Shown here one piece after another: positions 60,203-64,000 of a stretch of DNA of 64,000 nt. A program made the position numbers and the translations under genes. Each line of letters starts with the position of its first letter. Positions within the stretch are counted from its first letter, which is position 1. The notes beneath the pieces are model-generated. The model was not told the origin of the DNA and searched no databases. It saw only the letters and a program-made list of their open reading frames with translations. Source of the stretch: Notolepis coatsorum (lineage: Eukaryota > Chordata > Actinopteri > Aulopiformes > Paralepididae); the NCBI GenBank assembly GCA_963971535.1, contig OZ020592.1, positions 121,197,333 to 121,261,332 of the forward strand, given 5' to 3'.

Positions 60203-60560
60203 GCGGGGTGGGGGTGCTTGTTCGGGGGAGTCTGGCGGTCTCGTGGGAGGGGGAGGAGGAAATGTCTTGTCTGTCTTGTCTTTTGTGATGTCTTGAATTT
60301 AACTGGGGATTTTATTGGGGGGCAGCTATTTAGATATTTCTTCACTATTTGGTCATTTATTAGATAGTACCCCTTGAATTTAAAATTTAAAAAGGTTGAA
60401 CTCTTTTCTTTTCTTTTTGTCTTTATAATTTATAAATTGTTATTTCTGTATTATTATTGTTTTTGTTATTTTCCTGTGAAGTTCTGTGTATTGTGATTGT
60501 GATTGATGTGTTGTCTTGTTTCATGTAAATAATAATAAAAAAAAATTGATAAAAAAAAAA
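60203..60560 (+). other. L1-c 3' untranslated region and A-rich tail
   Basis: A G-rich first part (60205-60330) and an AT-rich second part end in AATAATAATAAAAAAAAATT and a further A run, immediately followed by the target duplication. Confidence 0.8.
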
Positions 60561-62106
60561 GAACAAGGGGTGCCCTATATGAGAGTGGGGACAAGGCGGG
60601 TCCTAAACAAATTAATTACGCATTTGTGTCATTCCATTCACAGCTCTACACATCTGAGGCACCCAAAGACACCTCTGTAATGCTAGATTTCTTTTCAGGC
60701 AAAGTTATTTCTCCAGAAGATTGTCGTGTGTTGGCGTGGATACGTTTGCTGTACACCTCCCCCAGGCATGTGTCACAACTAATGGCTTCAGTTATAAGTC
60801 CTTTCCACTCACACGTGGAACACGCCAAGGGTGCCCACTGTCGCCATTGATTTTTGCGGCGGCCATTGAACCCCTGTCCATAGCTCTTAGAGCTGAATCC
60901 TTGTTCTCTGGCAACAGGAGGGGAGGTAGCGAATATAAAGTATCTCTTTATGCAGACGATCTATTGCTCTACATATCAGACCCAATGGCCGGTATCCCAA
61001 ATATTTTGTCTCTTCTAAAGGTTTTTGGAAGCTTTTCTGGCTACAAATTAAACGTACATAAAAGTGAATGCTTCCCAATTAATGATCTTGCCCGGAATAG
61101 TTCCCATTGCCTTCCATCTTTCCATGTAGCGGATACTGGTTTTAAGTACCTGGGCATTAACATCTCCCAATCTTTTTGCTCTCTTCGAAAACAAAACTTT
61201 ACCACATGAACAACAAAGGTAAAGGCTGACTTACAGAGGTGGAATGGCTTACCCCTGTCCTTAGCTGGCAGAATACATTCCATTAAAATGAATGTATTAC
61301 CCAGATATTTATACTTATTCCAAAGTCTCCCCTTATTTCTCCCCAAAGCATTTTTTCTTGATCTGGATAAGATGATCTCTTCATTTATCTGGGAGGGCAA
61401 AACACCAAGAATTAAATTATCCTTGCTGCAAAGGGATAGGAAACAGGGAGGACTGGGCCTACCAAATTTCATGTTTTATTACTGGGCCGCCAATCTTCAC
61501 AAAATTGTCCTGTGGACGAGTGATCCGGATAGCAGCTGGGGTCAACTTGAGGCCAGTTCTTGCCCGACATCTTCCCTTCAAGCTTTAGCTTGCGGTGAAA
61601 TGCCACTGTCACCAACAAAATATAGTAAGAACCCAATTGTTGTTTCCACATTGAAGATATGGGCCCAGATGAGAAAGATAAGTGGGTGGACTAAGCTCTC
61701 TATGTCAGCACCCATCTGTAATAACCACCTTTTCTTACCTGCTACACTGAATTCTGGGTTCGCTAGATGGAAGAAAGAGGAACTAATCACTTTGAGTGAC
61801 TTATACATAGATGGTGTATTTGCAGAATTTGGGGACCTATGTGACACATAACTTACCTCACTCTGACCGGTTTAGATATTTCCAGATTCTGCATTTTGTA
61901 AGGACCCATTCCCCTACGTTTCCACAGTTGCCCCCTCCATCAGGTGTGGAGCGTTTTCGACACTCGGCTAGTATGGATAGGGGCCATGTTTCATATCTCT
62001 ATGATACCATTCCTAGAAATTACACGGCCATAAACAGGATTAGGACGGGGTGGGAGACTGAACTGGGGGTCGCCTTTTCGGATAATGGTGGGGGGACGCA
62101 CTAGAG
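60561..62106 (+). pseudogene. L1-d ORF2 RT and post-RT region
   Basis: Pieces in changing frames include YAFVSFHSQLYTSEAPKDTS, then GFSYKSFPLTRGTRQGCPLS, SLYADDLLLYISDP with the catalytic YADD and FSGYKLNVHKSECFPIN. A second piece has MNVLPRYLYLFQSLPLFLPK, ISSFIWEGKTPRIKLSLLQ and GGLGLPNFMFYYWAANLHKI. The last has FRYFQILHFVRTHSP. These are classic L1-clade motifs. The fingers subdomain between PEDC and GFSYKSF has been lost. The reading ends at GTH, where a hAT element starts. Confidence 0.92.
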
Positions 62107-62956
62107 CAGGGGTGGCCAACCCGCGGCTCGCGAGCCGCATGCGGCTCTTTGCCCGTCAATGTGCGGCTCTTCCACCCATAAAAAAAAGAAAAATACAAAA
62201 CATTTTTTTTCTTTTTTTTTATGTCACTCATTCCATAAGGACGTAGAAGAAAACATTTACAATTTTTTTTTAATGGTCCATTTGCATGTTCTTGGTATCT
62301 GAATCTAGGAACATATATGGATCAGTGTCAGAAATAGTGTGTTTGTTACTAGGCTTGAGTAAATTGTAATGAACCAAAGGAGAATATCAATTATATTTAA
62401 ATTTTTTTTATCTTTGACTGTGAATAACACCATGCTAAAATTAACCAGACCTGAAAAATCTAAGCAAATGAATAAAGGGAAGATGATTAAACAGAAGGTT
62501 TTCTAGATACAGTACTGAATTCTGCCATCTTTTTTATAATGTAAATTTCTCCACCATTTTTCATCATATTGCAACACCGTTTTTTGCAAGACGTTCACAG
62601 AAAGGTAGAGAAACTAACTGCGTTCTGTTTTATGGCAATAACGTTCAGGTTTGTGGGAGATAATCCCAAAAAATAAGAGAAATAAAAAAGTAAATCCAGA
62701 AGTCAGATGATTGACAGGGGCTGGTGTGAGCTGGGTAGGGTAGTTTTTCGTAATTCGAAAGCCCTGAGTCTCTTCCTTCAAAAGACTACATTCACTTTTG
62801 GATGTGCCACTTCCTCCTGTCAATATGCACCGGTTTCCGACTCAATGCCCTGAGATTTCTATAATCTTATATTTCACTAATAACAGTTAAAATAATTGGT
62901 AAACAAACGTAATGCTGAAAATATACACTTTTACTGTATATCTCGGACTTAAGAGG

Positions 62957-63671
62957 TTAACCCTGTGAGGCCCAAATTAAAAAGACATTAGCAACTTCAG
63001 AGGCCAGAGGGTGGGACATATAAACACATTTACTATCAAATAGCATTGTGAGGCTGAACAACAGGACCAATTGACTATACATGTGCTTAAAGGGGAACTA
63101 TCTTATAAATGGCCTTTTTCAGTGTTTACCATTGTTTCTTAGCTATGTGGACTTATATTAATAGGATCTATGTCTCTAATTCTCATATTGGCGCACTCTT
63201 CCAATTCTCCTCTCACAATATTCACCCTCACTGAACTGAGTCATCTGAAAATGTGCATATCTGTGATGTCAGAGATTTCTCAGCTGCATAATAATGTGGC
63301 AGTTGATGTGGCAGTTGGCACCAGGCCACACAGTGGTTGGAGCCCAGCCTCAAAACGGCTTAAGATCTTGAGGTAGAAAAATGCGGTTTTTGAGTACTTG
63401 ATTAGAAATACAAAACAATGCATTTTTTTTGAAAAAAACCTAGGTGTTCCATAGACTCACAGGAATTGTGTAAAAGTGCCCAAATAGTGAAAGAAATAGT
63501 AAAATAGTTCCCCTTTAACATTTTTTAAATAACCATTCTTTTTTTAAATGGCTAAAAGTGATTTTGTAATTTTGCAACCGTGGGTCTCACAGGGTACTTT
63601 TAACCCTGTGAGGCCAAATAAAAAAGACATTAGAAACTTCAGAGGCCAGAGGGTGAGACCTATAAACACAT
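62957..63671. repeat. 70-bp direct repeats (TTAACCCTGTGAGGCC) around a TTAA MITE
   Basis: TTAACCCTGTGAGGCC followed by about 55 similar bases occurs at 62957-63027 and 63600-63671. GTGGGTCTCACAGGG just before the second copy looks like an inverted terminus, suggesting tandem or overlapping TTAA elements. Confidence 0.75.
63091..63514. mobile_element. TTAA MITE (424 bp)
   Basis: TTAA lies on both sides (63087-63090 and 63515-63518). The terminal inverted repeat is AGGGGAACTAT. Non-coding. Confidence 0.9.
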
Positions 63672-63785
63672 GAAGGGTGCCGTGACTGAAAAAAAAGGTT
63701 GAGAAGCGCTGGTATATGGTGTGGCTCTTTGTGGTACCACAGTAATTGTTGTGGCTCTTAGTCTCTGACTGGTTGGCCACCCCTG

Positions 63786-64000
63786 CTCTAGAGGGAGTTA
63801 ATACCTCTTCCTCCTGTGCCAGACTTGGCCTCATTCAGTTTAAGGTCCTTCACAGAGTCCATTATAGTAAAGCCAGATTGGCTAAAATATAATCCCAATG
63901 TGACAGACAACTGTAACAGATGTGCACAGTCACCAGGGGATCTAACCCACATGTTCTGGTCCTGCTCCAAACTGATAACATTCTGGAAGTTCTTTTTTGA
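63786..64000 (+). pseudogene. L1-d ORF2 C-terminal zinc knuckle, runs off the window
   Basis: It reads LGLIQFKVLHRVHYSKARL and then CNRCAQSPGDLTHMFWSC, the Cys-Cys-His-Cys knuckle typical of L1 ORF2 C-termini. It continues SKLITFWKFFF to the end of the window. The frame is open over this stretch, and the continuation beyond 64000 is unknown. Confidence 0.9.

Larger units (their letters stand above)
53459..60560 (+). mobile_element. L1-c: nearly full-length L1/Tx1-type LINE, TSD GAACAAGGGGTGCCCT
   Basis: The 7.1-kb insertion includes two small DNA elements; without them it is about 6.1 kb. GAACAAGGGGTGCCCT flanks it at 53443-53458 and 60561-60576. It has a 5' untranslated region of about 175 bases, ORF1 (53633-54538), an unusually long inter-ORF region, ORF2 (55869-60202), a 3' untranslated region and an A-rich end. 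The presence of both ends and a perfect target duplication shows a genuine full-length insertion. Confidence 0.95.
62107..63785. mobile_element. hAT-like element (1.68 kb) in L1-d, with nested TTAA MITE
   Basis: It begins CAGGGGTGGCCAACCCGCGG and ends GGTTGGCCACCCCTG. It is flanked by CACTAGAG and CTCTAGAG (8 bp, one mismatch). The interior shares the TTTTTCAGGTCTGGT-type segment, reversed, with the element at 39130-42018. No transposase is seen. Confidence 0.9.
52456..64000 (+). mobile_element. L1-d: old L1-type LINE, split by L1-c and a hAT element
   Basis: Plus-strand L1-type ORF2 pieces lie in order at 52456-53458, 60561-62106 and 63786-64000. The first gap is filled by L1-c, with a 16-bp duplicated target, and the second by a hAT element. 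The element runs off the window. It is 5' truncated or overlapped near 52456. Confidence 0.9.

Overview
The window looks like repeat-dense, gene-poor DNA from a teleost fish. The reasons are the mix of non-LTR retrotransposons (L1/Tx1-type, L2-type and another APE-endonuclease LINE), a BEL/Pao LTR element, tRNA-headed SINEs, many hAT-like and TTAA-target DNA elements, and very large simple and minisatellite arrays. I found no host protein gene, rRNA or functional tRNA. Two runs of exactly 200 N (3690-3889 and 43801-44000) are assembly gaps at purine repeats. All clade names come from motif recognition by eye, not from database searches.

Layout: 1-2958 is a 17-bp minisatellite. 3277-4782 holds CA, GT and GA/CAGCCC arrays. 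4783-6598 is a degraded LINE. 7.1-9.6 kb holds short elements, including a near-perfect 619-bp hairpin element (8035-8653) and two tRNA-SINE heads. 9.6-29.95 kb is one old minus-strand L1-type element (called L1-b here), split by four later events: a second minus-strand L1 (L1-a, about 10576-15838, itself hit by a hAT element), a TTAA element (16895-17833), and a BEL/Pao element with almost identical LTRs (18027-27475), which carries its own 1.47-kb DNA-element insertion. 29.95-35.1 kb holds LINE tails, two minisatellites, hAT elements, a TTAA element and a SINE. 35.1-39.0 kb is a 43-bp minisatellite split by an L2-like LINE. 39.1-42.0 kb is a tandemly doubled hAT element with two nested insertions. 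42.2-43.8 kb is an almost pure purine tract. 45.8-48.05 kb is a 21-bp minisatellite. 48.5-51.5 kb is tetranucleotide, hexanucleotide and GA repeat with LINE tails. 51.8-64 kb is an old plus-strand L1 (L1-d) into which a nearly full-length L1 (L1-c, 53459-60560, 16-bp target duplication) inserted; both were later hit by small DNA elements.

The annotation is therefore a stratigraphy: target-site duplications on most insertions let the order of events be read directly. The coding remains are retrotransposon ORF1, endonuclease, reverse transcriptase and C-terminal zinc-knuckle regions. Most are interrupted. L1-c keeps one uninterrupted ORF1 and a largely readable ORF2. I do not see a new cellular system. 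The most unusual items are the long hairpin element, the element with a 9-bp target duplication and internal 251-bp repeats, the doubled hAT element, and the way minisatellites serve as insertion sites for LINEs.
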